Made by a program: the position numbers and the translations under genes
Notes under the pieces: model-generated
Told to the model about the DNA's origin: nothing
The model's database searches: none
What the model saw: only the letters and a program-made list of their open reading frames with translations
Part shown: positions 30,888 through 38,099 of the stretch, in pieces
How the letters are laid out: each line of letters opens with the position of its first letter
Numbering within the stretch: the stretch's first letter is position 1
Assembly: GCA_036652035.1 (NCBI GenBank)
Contig: JAVVWR010000026.1
Span: forward strand, 1-38,099
Origin: JAEZVV01 sp036652035
Lineage (GTDB): Bacteria > Pseudomonadota > Gammaproteobacteria > Burkholderiales > Burkholderiaceae_F
Direction: 5' to 3'
Length of the DNA stretch: 38,099 nucleotides

Positions 30888-31412
30888 TCAGTGCTGCGTT
30901 TTCGCGTCGGCCAAATCCGGGTCCTGCGGCGCAACCACTTCGATGAAGTCGGGCACGAACTCGGCGGCCGGCGCCACGATGTCCTCAGCCACGGGCTCTT
31001 CGACGCCGCGCACCACGATGTCGAAATGCAGCGTCCAACCCGCGAGCGGATGGTTGGCATCGAGCACTGCCATGTTGTCGGCGATCTCGGTCACGACATA
31101 AGTATGGCCATCACGCGGCAAGCCCGGCAACGCGTCAAAACGCAGTCCCACCACCGCATCAGCGCCGAGCGCCTCGAGCGGCACCAGATGCATCAATTCG
31201 GCGTCGTAGTCGCCAAAAGCTTCTTCGGGGTCGAGCTTGACCGACAGTTTGTCGCCCGCCTGTTTGCCTTCAAGCGCTTGCTCGACCACCGGGAAAATAT
31301 CGGCGTGACCGTGCAGATAGGTCAGAGGCGCGTCCGAAGCCTCGATCAGATTGCCCTGGGCGTCATACATGGTGACGTCGATCGTCACGAGAGAGTTACG
31401 AGCAATCTTCAT
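30888..31412 (-). CDS. SlyD-like FKBP-type peptidyl-prolyl isomerase
   Basis: This 174-residue cytosolic protein shows the split FKBP domain of SlyD: LTYLHGHADIFPVVEQALEG (30-49), an insert-in-flap region containing PEEAFGDYDAE, and the closing strands DANHPLAGWTLHFDI. The tail after residue 150 is acidic and lacks the His/Cys-rich metal-binding tail of E. coli SlyD. The AGGAGG ribosome site 6 bases before ATG 31412 fixes the start; the open frame continues upstream without coding character. Confidence 0.93.
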   Translation of the reverse strand: MKIARNSLVTIDVTMYDAQGNLIEASDAPLTYLHGHADIFPVVEQALEGKQAGDKLSVKLDPEEAFGDYDAELMHLVPLEALGADAVVGLRFDALPGLPRDGHTYVVTEIADNMAVLDANHPLAGWTLHFDIVVRGVEEPVAEDIVAPAAEFVPDFIEVVAPQDPDLADAKTQH

Positions 31413-31469
31413 TGCGGCCTCCTGCGAAAACACCAAATTATGCCCGCGACCGAGCCTCGCATCCGCCCG

Positions 31470-31475
31470 TAAAAT
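31470..31475 (+). promoter_or_regulatory. Candidate -10 box for the 31.5-kb gene
   Basis: TAAAAT lies 23 bases before the ATG at 31499. On the other strand TAATTT (31435-31440) could serve the FKBP gene. No clear -35 boxes are seen, so this divergent promoter pair is tentative. Confidence 0.35.
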
Positions 31476-31498
31476 CCCCTCGTTGCCCCGGACACACC

Positions 31499-32011
31499 AT
31501 GACCCTCGACGACATCGACCCCCACCTCGCGTCAGCGCAGCGCGCGCGGATCGCCTCCCATGCCGAGCTGCAGCAAGCGATCGATCTTTTGCTCGCTGCC
31601 ACCCGGCGCGACTTGCGTATCGAACACCACGATCTCGCCGCGCTGCGATTGGCCGACAGCACCCGCGTCGAACAACTCGCGAAGCTCTTGCGCTCCAGCC
31701 CGGCGGCTCAAATCCGATTGCTGGCCAATGAAATTGACTGGCTCGAAACCGCCGCCCCCCGCCTGCGCACACTCGCCAGCGTCTACTCGCATGCACTTTC
31801 AATGCGTCAAAACACCGCTTCCGACACCGTGGGAGCGGGCGCGACCTTGATCGCCGACGACCGCAGCTTTGTGCGCCTGGCCGCTACGGCTTATCCCATG
31901 GGCGAACTGGTATTGAACGAGCCCGCGAGCGTTCGCCTTTTGATCGATACCTTCGACGATCGCTGGAATGCGGCTGGTTACGACTTGCCGACCCGACCCC
32001 TGGGTTTGTAA
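31499..32011 (+). CDS. Unassigned 170-residue protein, possibly PLD-like DUF7931 type
   Basis: No signal peptide or membrane segment is visible. The pattern is SHAELQQAIDLLLAATRRDL near the N terminus, a helical region, ATLIADDRSFVRL in the middle and VRLLIDTFDDRWNAA near the end. This resembles, as far as I can judge by eye, the phospholipase D-like domain found in small proteobacterial proteins of the DUF7931 type. No HKD catalytic motif is present, so it is probably not an active nuclease or lipase. It is divergent from the SlyD-like gene. Confidence 0.7.
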   Translation: MTLDDIDPHLASAQRARIASHAELQQAIDLLLAATRRDLRIEHHDLAALRLADSTRVEQLAKLLRSSPAAQIRLLANEIDWLETAAPRLRTLASVYSHALSMRQNTASDTVGAGATLIADDRSFVRLAATAYPMGELVLNEPASVRLLIDTFDDRWNAAGYDLPTRPLGL

Positions 32012-32069
32012 TTACGCAAACTAGCGTATTTTTACTATTCCCAAGGCAACAACCATCCGAAAACCCCGA

Positions 32070-32075
32070 TATAAT
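32070..32075 (+). promoter_or_regulatory. -10 box for the small lipoprotein gene
   Basis: A perfect TATAAT lies 123 bases before the ATG at 32199. No good -35 box is seen at 16-18 bases. Upstream, the short inverted repeat TACGC/GCGTA (32013-32028) with TTTTT may weakly end the preceding gene. Confidence 0.4.
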
Positions 32076-32198
32076 CATTGGCTGAGTGAATGACCTGTGG
32101 CTTTCGAGCATCGCATCAACCCGCGTCCCGCAAGGGCACAAGAGAATTCAGTCAACTCAAACGGATCCCGTTTCAAAAACCTCCTGGAATTTTTCAAA

Positions 32199-32287
32199 AT
32201 GAACAAGTCGCTGATCCTTGCCTCGATGATGGTTGTGGCCCTCGCCGCTTGCGGCAAGAAGGAAGCCGCTCCTGCCCCGGCTCCGGC
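32199..32287 (+). CDS. Small lipoprotein, truncated by the assembly gap (3' partial)
   Basis: Only 29 residues are visible. They form a clear lipoprotein signal (MNKSLILASMMVVALAAC, Cys18) followed by GKKEAAPAPAPA, an Ala/Pro-rich linker. The gap then begins. Small lipoproteins of this type occur in many Burkholderiales and have no known function. The linker resembles that of the three BMP receptors by composition, but what follows cannot be seen. Confidence 0.7.
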
Positions 32288-32387
32288 NNNNNNNNNNNNN
32301 NNNNNNNNNNNNNNNNNNNNNNNNNNNNNNNNNNNNNNNNNNNNNNNNNNNNNNNNNNNNNNNNNNNNNNNNNNNNNNNNNNNNNNN
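32288..32387. other. Assembly gap of exactly 100 N
   Basis: A run of 100 N is a scaffold placeholder; the true length is unknown. It removes the 3' end of the small lipoprotein gene and the last codons of the MBL-fold hydrolase gene, which converge here. Confidence 0.99.
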
Positions 32388-33023
32388 TCGCAAACGGCGG
32401 CGATCCAGCCGGGCGAGCAGGCCTGCCGCCTGCGGGTTGGATAAATGCCCACGATCCCCCGCAACGCGCGCTTTAAGAAACGCCGGGTAAGGTCCTGCAG
32501 CCAGCAGGCCGGGATCGTGGTTGCATTCGAGCACAAGCCCGTCGAGTTGCGCCAAGGCCTCCTCGACCAGCGCGGTCGGGTGGCCAAGATCGGTGACCAC
32601 GCCCAGGCGCCTGGCCCCATCGCTCAATACGAATTGCAAGGGCTCGGCCGCATCGTGCGGCACCTCGAAGGGATCGAGCTCGATCGCGCCAATCGCCTCA
32701 CGCGAGCCACTGACCATCGTTTGAAGATCGAGCTTGGCGTCGATCAGGCCGGCCGCGCGGGCCGTGCCTTCGCTGCAATAGACCGGAACACGATGGCGGC
32801 GGGAGAAGGCCGCCACACCAGCGACGTGGTCGCTGTGCTCGTGGGTGACAAGAATGGCATCGATCGACTCGGGCACCACACCGCGGCGCTCCAGCCTCAG
32901 CGCGCATTGCCGCGCGCTGAAACCGCAGTCGATCAAAACCCGGGTGCGCGCACCGCCCTCGCCCGCCTCGACCAGCAGGGCGTTGCCACCGCTGCCGGAA
33001 CCGAGGCTGGTAAAGCGCAGCAC
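32388..33023 (-). CDS. MBL-fold metallo-hydrolase, YycJ/WalJ-like (3' end lost in gap)
   Basis: 212 residues are visible; the family is usually about 250-270, so roughly 40-50 C-terminal residues lie in the gap. It begins MLRFTSLGSGSGGNALLVEA. The metal-binding motif is VTHEHSDHVAGV (His61, His63, Asp65, His66), and further ligands appear in FEVPHDAAEP and GVVTDLGHPT. Related proteins are thought to act as nucleases linked to DNA repair or cell-wall signalling. It lies 10 bases after bamC in the dapA-bamC direction, a common order in Burkholderiales. Confidence 0.88.
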
Positions 33024-33033
33024 GCGCCGACCT

Positions 33034-34188
33034 TTAGCGCAGCTGCTCGCTGATCAGGGTGAGGATGCGCTCGCCCGCCGGGCTGACTTCGGGCTTGCCG
33101 TCCTTGCCGGCCACCGTTACGCGTGTCGCGACACCATCAGCGGCCACCAGCACGCGGTACTGAGGCGCTTCGACCGGTTTCTCCTTACCGAACATTTTGG
33201 CGATGAGACCCTGATTGTCCTTGGCCTTGGCCTCATAGTCGGGGTCGAGGTAGCGGACAAAATAAATGCCCTGATCACGCGCGCGGTCTTCGACCGCGAA
33301 GCCAACGCGGTCGAGCGCCAGGCCGACCCGACGCCAGGCGCGGTCAAACGGCTCGGCCACTGTCACGGCGGTGGGTTTGCCATCCTTGCCGCGAACCAGA
33401 CTCGCCATCTGCGGTGCAGCCACCGCGGGAGCCGCGCTTGCTGCGCCGGCCACGGCCGCCGCCGGCTTGGCGACGTTGAAGGTCGTGTCAAAACGCTGCG
33501 CCAGACGAGCCAGCATTTCGGCTTCCATCTCGGGGTCGGCCGGGCGCGGTTGCCACTTGGTCGTGTCTTGCGCCGTGGTGGTGTAGACCTCGACCATGCC
33601 GCGGTGGCTGAGGAAGATCTCGGTCGTGCCATTGGGCGCGCGTTCGGCGCGCGCACGGTACATGTCCTGCTCGCCGGTCGAGTAGACCGAATCCAGCACG
33701 CGGCCAAGCGTCTTGCGAATGATGTCCTGCGGCAGCTTGGCGCGGTTCTCGGCCCAGTTGGTTTCGAGCGTGCCGGCGGCTGCGTCCTGCTTCTCGACCT
33801 TGAGGCCAACACTCGGCCAGAAGTCGACCAGCACCGGCCAGACCTTCTCGGGCGGCAGGTTGACCGCCAGCCAGCGTTGATTGCCCTGGCGCTCGATGCG
33901 AGCGAGGGTGGTCGCCGGCAGCACGGTCTGCGGCGCCCCCGTGGTGCCAGCCACCGGCGCCTGCTGCGCGAGGCTCGAGGCAGTGACCGTCTGCGGCCGA
34001 TCCGGCACGGCGAAACGATCGTCGCGCGGCAGTTGCGTCAGGTCAGGCGGCACCTCCAGCGGCGTGCGCGTATCGGTGGTCTCATACTGGACCTTGTCAT
34101 TGGTGAAGGCCGAGCCGGTCCAGGAACAACCCACGGCGAACACGGGCACCAGGGCCGCGCAGGCGGCGCGCAGCGCGAACTTACGCAT
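33034..34188 (-). CDS. bamC: Outer membrane protein assembly factor BamC
   Basis: This 384-residue lipoprotein is part of the beta-barrel assembly machine. The signal ends in FAVGC (Cys21). The N-terminal flexible segment includes DKVQYETTDTRTPLEVPPDL (31-50), the part that contacts BamD in known structures. Two helix-grip domains follow, joined by an Ala-rich linker near residue 265. ATG at 34188 gives the full signal peptide. dapA lies 91 bases upstream. Confidence 0.93.
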   Translation of the reverse strand: MRKFALRAACAALVPVFAVGCSWTGSAFTNDKVQYETTDTRTPLEVPPDLTQLPRDDRFAVPDRPQTVTASSLAQQAPVAGTTGAPQTVLPATTLARIERQGNQRWLAVNLPPEKVWPVLVDFWPSVGLKVEKQDAAAGTLETNWAENRAKLPQDIIRKTLGRVLDSVYSTGEQDMYRARAERAPNGTTEIFLSHRGMVEVYTTTAQDTTKWQPRPADPEMEAEMLARLAQRFDTTFNVAKPAAAVAGAASAAPAVAAPQMASLVRGKDGKPTAVTVAEPFDRAWRRVGLALDRVGFAVEDRARDQGIYFVRYLDPDYEAKAKDNQGLIAKMFGKEKPVEAPQYRVLVAADGVATRVTVAGKDGKPEVSPAGERILTLISEQLR

Positions 34189-34279
34189 CTTGCTTGTCTC
34201 CCTCGATCGGCCTCGCTCGAGGCCGACTTGGTTCATCTGGCCGCGCCGGATGGCGCGCGCCTTGTTGCGGGTGCCCGCC

Positions 34280-35161
34280 TCAGAGGAGGCCGGCTTCCTT
34301 CATGGCGGCCATCACCACCGCCTCGTTACCCGCCGACAGCGGGATCAGGGGCAGGCGGATGCCGCTCGGGATGCGACCCATCTTCGCCAGCGCCCACTTG
34401 GGCGCGATCGGGTTGGGTTCGCAGAAAAGCTGGGTGTGCAGACCCATCAGACGATTGTTGATGGCGCGCGCGGTGGCGAGATCGCCCGCCAGCGCGGCGG
34501 CGCACATCTGGCTCATGAGCTTGGGGGCCAGGTTGGCGGTGACCGAAATCACGCCCGCGCCGCCCAGCAGCATCAGCGACAGCGCCGAATCGTCGTTACC
34601 GCTGTAGACGGCGAATTCCTTGCCGGCGGGCAGCTGACGCAGCAGGTCGGCGGCGCGACCGAGGTCACCGGTGGCGTCCTTGAGACCGACGATGTTGGGC
34701 ACTTGAGCCAGTCGCAGCGTGGTCTCGTTGGAGAGATCGGCAACCGTGCGACCCGGCACGTTATAGAGAATGACCGGCAGCTCGACCGCTTCGGCGATCG
34801 CCTTGAAGTGACGGTACAGGCCTTCCTGCGGCGGCTTGTTGTAATAGGGCACGACCTGCAGGCTGGCGTCGGCGCCGACCTGCTTGGCGTACGCGGTGAG
34901 TTCGATCGCTTCGCGGGTGGAATTGCCACCCGTGCCAGCGATCACCGGCACGCGGCCGGCAACGGTCTCCACCGCCACCCGGATCAATTCGCCGTGCTCG
35001 GCCACGTCAACCGTGGGCGACTCGCCGGTGGTACCCACCGCGACAATGGCATGGGTGCCTTCGGCGATGTGCCATTCAATCAATTGACGGTAGGCGTCGA
35101 AATCAAGGGCACCGTCCTCGCTCATGGGCGAGACGATGGCAACGATGCTGCCAGTGATCAT
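34280..35161 (-). CDS. dapA: 4-hydroxy-tetrahydrodipicolinate synthase
   Basis: This 293-residue TIM-barrel enzyme condenses pyruvate and aspartate semialdehyde in lysine and peptidoglycan synthesis. Key residues align with E. coli numbering: Thr44 and Thr45 in GTTGESPT, Tyr133 in ILYNVPGRT, Arg138, and the Schiff-base Lys161 in VGLKDATGD. The start gives the canonical MITGSIVAIVSPM. It works downstream of lysC elsewhere in this window. Confidence 0.97.
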   Translation of the reverse strand: MITGSIVAIVSPMSEDGALDFDAYRQLIEWHIAEGTHAIVAVGTTGESPTVDVAEHGELIRVAVETVAGRVPVIAGTGGNSTREAIELTAYAKQVGADASLQVVPYYNKPPQEGLYRHFKAIAEAVELPVILYNVPGRTVADLSNETTLRLAQVPNIVGLKDATGDLGRAADLLRQLPAGKEFAVYSGNDDSALSLMLLGGAGVISVTANLAPKLMSQMCAAALAGDLATARAINNRLMGLHTQLFCEPNPIAPKWALAKMGRIPSGIRLPLIPLSAGNEAVVMAAMKEAGLL

Positions 35162-35211
35162 GGTGGGCTGCTTTCCGAAAAATTGGGTTCGATTCTAACG
35201 CGGGCCCCGGT

Positions 35212-35775
35212 TCATTCCGGATCGCGGTCAAGACCGCATAGCGCGGTGGGCAAGACCTCACCGGCAGGCCAATTGACGGCGGCAAGACGTTGGACGCGGG
35301 CCGGCGGCGCGGTCTCGCCGTCCTCGTAGGCAATCACCCGCAGCGACGCGAACGCGGCCAGCAACTCGCCCGGACGCAACAGGAAATCAGGGTTCGACGG
35401 CTTACCAAAGCGCTCGTTGCCAATGGCGAAGGTCTCGTAGATCAGAACGCCACCCGGCACAAGGGCTGCTGCAATCGACGGCAAGAGCGGGCGATGCAGA
35501 TAATTAGTGACAACGATCGCGGCAAAGCGCTGGCCCGCGAGCGGCCAGCCGCCGGTTTCGAGATCGACCGCCAAGAACTCAACGCCGGTGCCAGCCAGGC
35601 GCTCGACGCAGGCTGGATCGCGGTCAAGCGCCAGGACCGGGTGACCTCGCTCGGCAAAAAGACGCGAATGACGCCCACCGCCACAAGCAAGGTCAAGCAC
35701 CCGGCCGCCCGCCGTCACCCGCGGCGCGAACCGCGCCACCCAGGGCGAAGCCGCAAGCGAAACACGGCCGTGCAA
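35212..35775 (-). CDS. Class I SAM-dependent methyltransferase
   Basis: This protein of about 187 residues has SAM motif I VLDLACGGGRHSRLF (26-40), motif II-like PVLALDRDP with the acidic ribose ligand, and FAAIVVTNYLHRP as motif IV. Its small size and motifs resemble TehB-like methyltransferases; the substrate cannot be named. The start is unclear: TTG at 35775 is used here because no ATG fits, and CTG at 35790 overlapping the protease stop is possible. It follows the site-2 protease gene closely. Confidence 0.82.
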   Translation of the reverse strand: MHGRVSLAASPWVARFAPRVTAGGRVLDLACGGGRHSRLFAERGHPVLALDRDPACVERLAGTGVEFLAVDLETGGWPLAGQRFAAIVVTNYLHRPLLPSIAAALVPGGVLIYETFAIGNERFGKPSNPDFLLRPGELLAAFASLRVIAYEDGETAPPARVQRLAAVNWPAGEVLPTALCGLDRDPE

Positions 35776-35786
35776 GTGAAGCGCGC

Positions 35787-36434
35787 TCAGAGAAACAACC
35801 TCACGATGCCCTGCCCCAGCTGCAGGAAGGGCCCGATGAAAAAGCCCAGGGTACCGCTCACAAGCAAGGCGATCAGGATGAAAAAACCGTAGGGCTCGAT
35901 CCGCGCCACCGCGACCGCGGCGCGGTGCGGCAGCAGGCCAACCAGAATCCGACCGCCATCGAGCGGCGGCAAGGGCAGCAGGTTGAGCGCCATCAGCACG
36001 AGGTTGACGTTGATGCCCGCCATCGCCACCTCAAAGAAGAAGCGTTCCTCGAAACCAAAGGCGAGCTGCAGCTTGAGAAAGAGCGCCCACAACACCGCTT
36101 GCAGCAAGTTCGACAGCGGCCCGGCGCCCGCAACCCAGATCATGTCGCGCTTGGGCTGGCGCAGATTGGCAAAATTCACCGGCACCGGCTTGGCCCAGCC
36201 AAACAGCATGCCGCCACCGCCGGCCACCGCCGACATCAGCAGGATCACACCCGGCACCAGCAAGGTGCCGACCGGGTCGATGTGCTTGAGCGGGTTGAGG
36301 GTGACGCGGCCCAGAAACCAGGCGGTCGAGTCACCGAACATACGGGCCACATAACCGTGGGCCGCCTCGTGCAGGGTGATCGCCAGCAGAACAGGAATCG
36401 CGTAGACCGCGATCGTTTGAATCAGATTTTCCAT
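35787..36434 (-). CDS. Site-2 protease family membrane metalloprotease (M50)
   Basis: This 215-residue polytopic inner-membrane protein has the zinc motif HEAAH (22-26) in the first membrane helix and the third ligand in NLLPLPPLDGGRI (Asp159). No PDZ domain is present, so this is the minimal class of intramembrane protease. About five to six membrane helices are visible. The substrate is unknown. It lies 39 bases after the YciO-like gene and just before the methyltransferase. Confidence 0.92.
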   Translation of the reverse strand: MENLIQTIAVYAIPVLLAITLHEAAHGYVARMFGDSTAWFLGRVTLNPLKHIDPVGTLLVPGVILLMSAVAGGGGMLFGWAKPVPVNFANLRQPKRDMIWVAGAGPLSNLLQAVLWALFLKLQLAFGFEERFFFEVAMAGINVNLVLMALNLLPLPPLDGGRILVGLLPHRAAVAVARIEPYGFFILIALLVSGTLGFFIGPFLQLGQGIVRLFL

Positions 36435-36473
36435 CGGCGGCAGTCTAGCAGCGGGGCTCGTGCCTCACCGCCC

Positions 36474-37106
36474 TCAGACCGGACGCAAGCCCAGCGCGTC
36501 GAGTGGGCCCAGGCCTTGACGGATCAGCAAAGCCTCGGGGCCGGTGAGATCGACCACGGTCGTGGGCGCGGTGCCGCAGGCGCCACCGTCGATCACGAAA
36601 TCGATCTGCTTGCCCAGGCGCTCGCCAATGTGCTGGGCATCGTTGAGCGGCAGCTCGTCGCCCGGCAACTGCAGCGTCGTGCCCAGCAGCGGCTGGCCGA
36701 TGACCTCGAGCAGAGCCAAGGTCACGGCGTTTTCCGGAACCCGCAGACCGATCGTCTTTCGCGCCGGGTGCGACAGGCGCCGCGGCACTTCGCGCGTGGC
36801 TTCAAGAATGAAGGTGTAAGGACCGGGGGTCGAATTCTTCAGCAGGCGGTACTGCTTGTTATCGACCTTGGCGAAGTTGGCCAGCTCGGACAAGTCCCGA
36901 CACAGCAGCGTCAGATGGTGGCGCTCGTCGATGCCGCGGATGCGGCGGATGCGATCAACCGCCACCTTGTCGTCAAGCCGACAGACGAGCGCATAGCAGG
37001 AATCGGTCGGAATCGCACCAACCCCACCGTTCTCGAGCAGCGTCGCGGCCTGACGCAGCAGACGCACCTGGGGGTTGGCGGGATGAGGAGTGAAAACCTG
37101 GGGCAT
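36474..37106 (-). CDS. Sua5/YciO/YrdC-family protein (threonylcarbamoyl-AMP synthase-like)
   Basis: This 210-residue protein shows the YrdC fold: GGVGAIPTDSCYALVCRL (27-44) in the nucleotide site, IRGIDERHHLTLLCRD, the block STPGPYTFILEATREVPRR and KTIGLRVPEN. The usual K-x-R-P/SxxN pattern of TsaC is altered as in the YciO branch, whose role in t6A synthesis is uncertain. The neighbour is a PHP-domain gene, a common pairing in proteobacteria. Confidence 0.88.
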   Translation of the reverse strand: MPQVFTPHPANPQVRLLRQAATLLENGGVGAIPTDSCYALVCRLDDKVAVDRIRRIRGIDERHHLTLLCRDLSELANFAKVDNKQYRLLKNSTPGPYTFILEATREVPRRLSHPARKTIGLRVPENAVTLALLEVIGQPLLGTTLQLPGDELPLNDAQHIGERLGKQIDFVIDGGACGTAPTTVVDLTGPEALLIRQGLGPLDALGLRPV

Positions 37107-37132
37107 GGCAACTCGATACGGTAGGGGCAGGC

Positions 37133-37984
37133 TCAGACGAAGCGATGCCAGACGGGAGTGAGATCGGCGGGCAAGGGCGCGGCCCCACCGAGTTCGGCCG
37201 TGGATTCGCCCGGCGCGTGAAAGTCGCTGCCGGCCGAGGCTTCAAGGCCGAAATGGCGCGCCGCCAGGGCGTAGGTCTCGATCTGCGCGCGCGAGTGATT
37301 GCTGGTCGAGACTTCCAGCGCGGTGCCACCCGCCGTTTTGAATTCGCTCATCAGCTCGTGCATGGCGAGATCGTTGAGCTTGTAACGGCCGGGGTGGGCC
37401 AGCACGGCCACACCACCGGCGCCGCCGATCCAGCCCACGGCTTGAGCCAGACTGGCCCAGCGGTGAGTCACAAACCCGGGCTTGCCCTCGGAGAGATAGC
37501 GGTTGAATACCTCGCGCACATCGCGGCACACGCCGGTATCGACCAGATAGCGGGCGAAGTGGGTGCGAGACACCATATCGACATTGCCGGCATGCGCCAG
37601 AGCCCCTTCGAAAGCGCCCGCCACCCCGACCGCAGCCAGTTGGTCGGCCATCTCGCGCGCCCGGCGCAGCCGCCCGGATCTGACGTGAACGAGTCCGGCC
37701 TGCAGTTCGGCGTTGTTGGCATCGACCCCCAGACCGACGATGTGGACCGTGGTTCCGCCCCAGGTAACTGAGACCTCGACGCCGGGAACAAAAGGCAAAT
37801 TCAGTGCGGCTGCTGCCGCTGCCGCCGGCGCCAGGCCGGCCAGCTCGTCGTGATCGGTCAGAGCAAGAAGTTCGACGCCTTGGGCGTGAGCGCGTGCGAC
37901 CAGCTCGGTCGGCGCAAGTTCGCCGTCGGACACATTGGAATGCGAGTGAAGATCGACACGGATCGCGCGGAGGTCAGAGGCCAT
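37133..37984 (-). CDS. PHP-domain phosphoesterase (RNase AM / nucleoside bisphosphatase type)
   Basis: This 283-residue metal-dependent phosphoesterase shows DLHSHSNVSDG (11-21; His13, His15, Asp20), LLALTDHDELAGL, GVEVSV, VLAHPGRY and ASAGSDFHAPGE, the full set of PHP ligands. Related proteins hydrolyse 3',5'-nucleoside bisphosphates and trim 5' ends of RNA. It lies directly upstream of the YciO-like gene, 26 bases apart. Confidence 0.9.
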   Translation of the reverse strand: MASDLRAIRVDLHSHSNVSDGELAPTELVARAHAQGVELLALTDHDELAGLAPAAAAAAALNLPFVPGVEVSVTWGGTTVHIVGLGVDANNAELQAGLVHVRSGRLRRAREMADQLAAVGVAGAFEGALAHAGNVDMVSRTHFARYLVDTGVCRDVREVFNRYLSEGKPGFVTHRWASLAQAVGWIGGAGGVAVLAHPGRYKLNDLAMHELMSEFKTAGGTALEVSTSNHSRAQIETYALAARHFGLEASAGSDFHAPGESTAELGGAAPLPADLTPVWHRFV

Positions 37985-38017
37985 GGCGCATTGTATCGGC
38001 GTGACAGGCAGGGCTGT

Positions 38018-38098
38018 TCACAGGCGGCGGGCGAGAAAGCCTTCGATCAGCCGCGCCACCGCGGCGGGCTGATCGTGATGAAGCTTATGGCCGGCGTC
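38018..38098 (-). CDS. C-terminal end of an alpha/beta hydrolase (5' part outside window)
   Basis: 26 residues are visible before TGA 38018-38020. The segment DAGHKLHHDQPAAVARLIEG has the typical end of an alpha/beta hydrolase, with a Gly-His pair where the catalytic histidine lies, followed by the final helix. Too short to name the substrate. It converges on nothing here; the PHP gene follows on the same strand after 33 bases. Confidence 0.65.
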   Translation of the reverse strand, partial: DAGHKLHHDQPAAVARLIEGFLARRL

Positions 38099-38099
38099 G

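Overview
This is a GC-rich chromosomal window that looks like a betaproteobacterium of the order Burkholderiales. The reasons are the housekeeping neighbourhoods (cysS-glycosylase-accA-tilS-lysC-tRNA; dapA-bamC-MBL hydrolase; ppiA-ppiB-lpxH), the codon use, and the BMP-type purine transporter genes. The taxonomic call is an inference, because no 16S gene is present. Almost everything from 1 to 23 kb lies on the minus strand. No insertion sequence, prophage gene or CRISPR array was seen, and no stretch longer than 300 bases lacks a gene.

Region 1 (0.3-7.8 kb, minus): an ABC importer of the nucleoside/purine type. Reading downstream from 7.8 kb there is a double-domain ATPase, two permeases joined by 4-bp stop/start overlaps, and then three paralogous BMP-family lipoprotein receptors in tandem. 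Each receptor gene is followed by its own terminator hairpin, so one membrane channel may be served by three separately expressed receptors. A tRNA-Ser(UGA) gene lies 39 bases upstream of the ATPase gene with no visible terminator between them.

Region 2 (8.0-16.5 kb, minus): a compact sulfur-oxidation operon that starts with an ArsR-family regulator (soxR-like). Then follow soxC, soxD, soxY, soxZ, a DsrE-like lipoprotein, soxA, soxX, a TlpA-like thioredoxin, soxB and a second thioredoxin-fold protein. The core set SoxXA-YZ-B-CD is complete, which predicts full periplasmic oxidation of thiosulfate to sulfate. A repeat array lies over the start of the regulator gene. The operon is bracketed by tRNA genes: tRNA-Ser(UGA) on one side, two identical tRNA-Arg(ACG) and tRNA-Ser(GCU) on the other.

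Region 3 (17.2-31.4 kb): housekeeping genes. On the minus strand are lysC, tilS, accA, a HhH-GPD DNA glycosylase and cysS. On the plus strand are a TPR protein, ppiA, ppiB and lpxH. On the minus strand again are cysE and trmJ, divergent from suhB and mutS on the plus strand. A strong bidirectional terminator separates mutS from a SlyD-like FKBP gene.

Region 4 (31.5-38.1 kb): a 170-residue protein of uncertain function and a small lipoprotein gene cut by a 100-N assembly gap. The gap also removes the C terminus of an MBL-fold hydrolase. Then follow bamC, dapA, a SAM methyltransferase, a site-2 protease, a YciO/Sua5-family protein, a PHP-domain phosphoesterase and the last codons of an alpha/beta hydrolase, all on the minus strand.

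The points most worth a second look are the three receptor cassettes feeding one importer, the tRNA-importer transcriptional link, the repeat operator with an apparently near-leaderless sox regulator, and the predicted membrane anchoring of SoxX and the DsrE-like protein.
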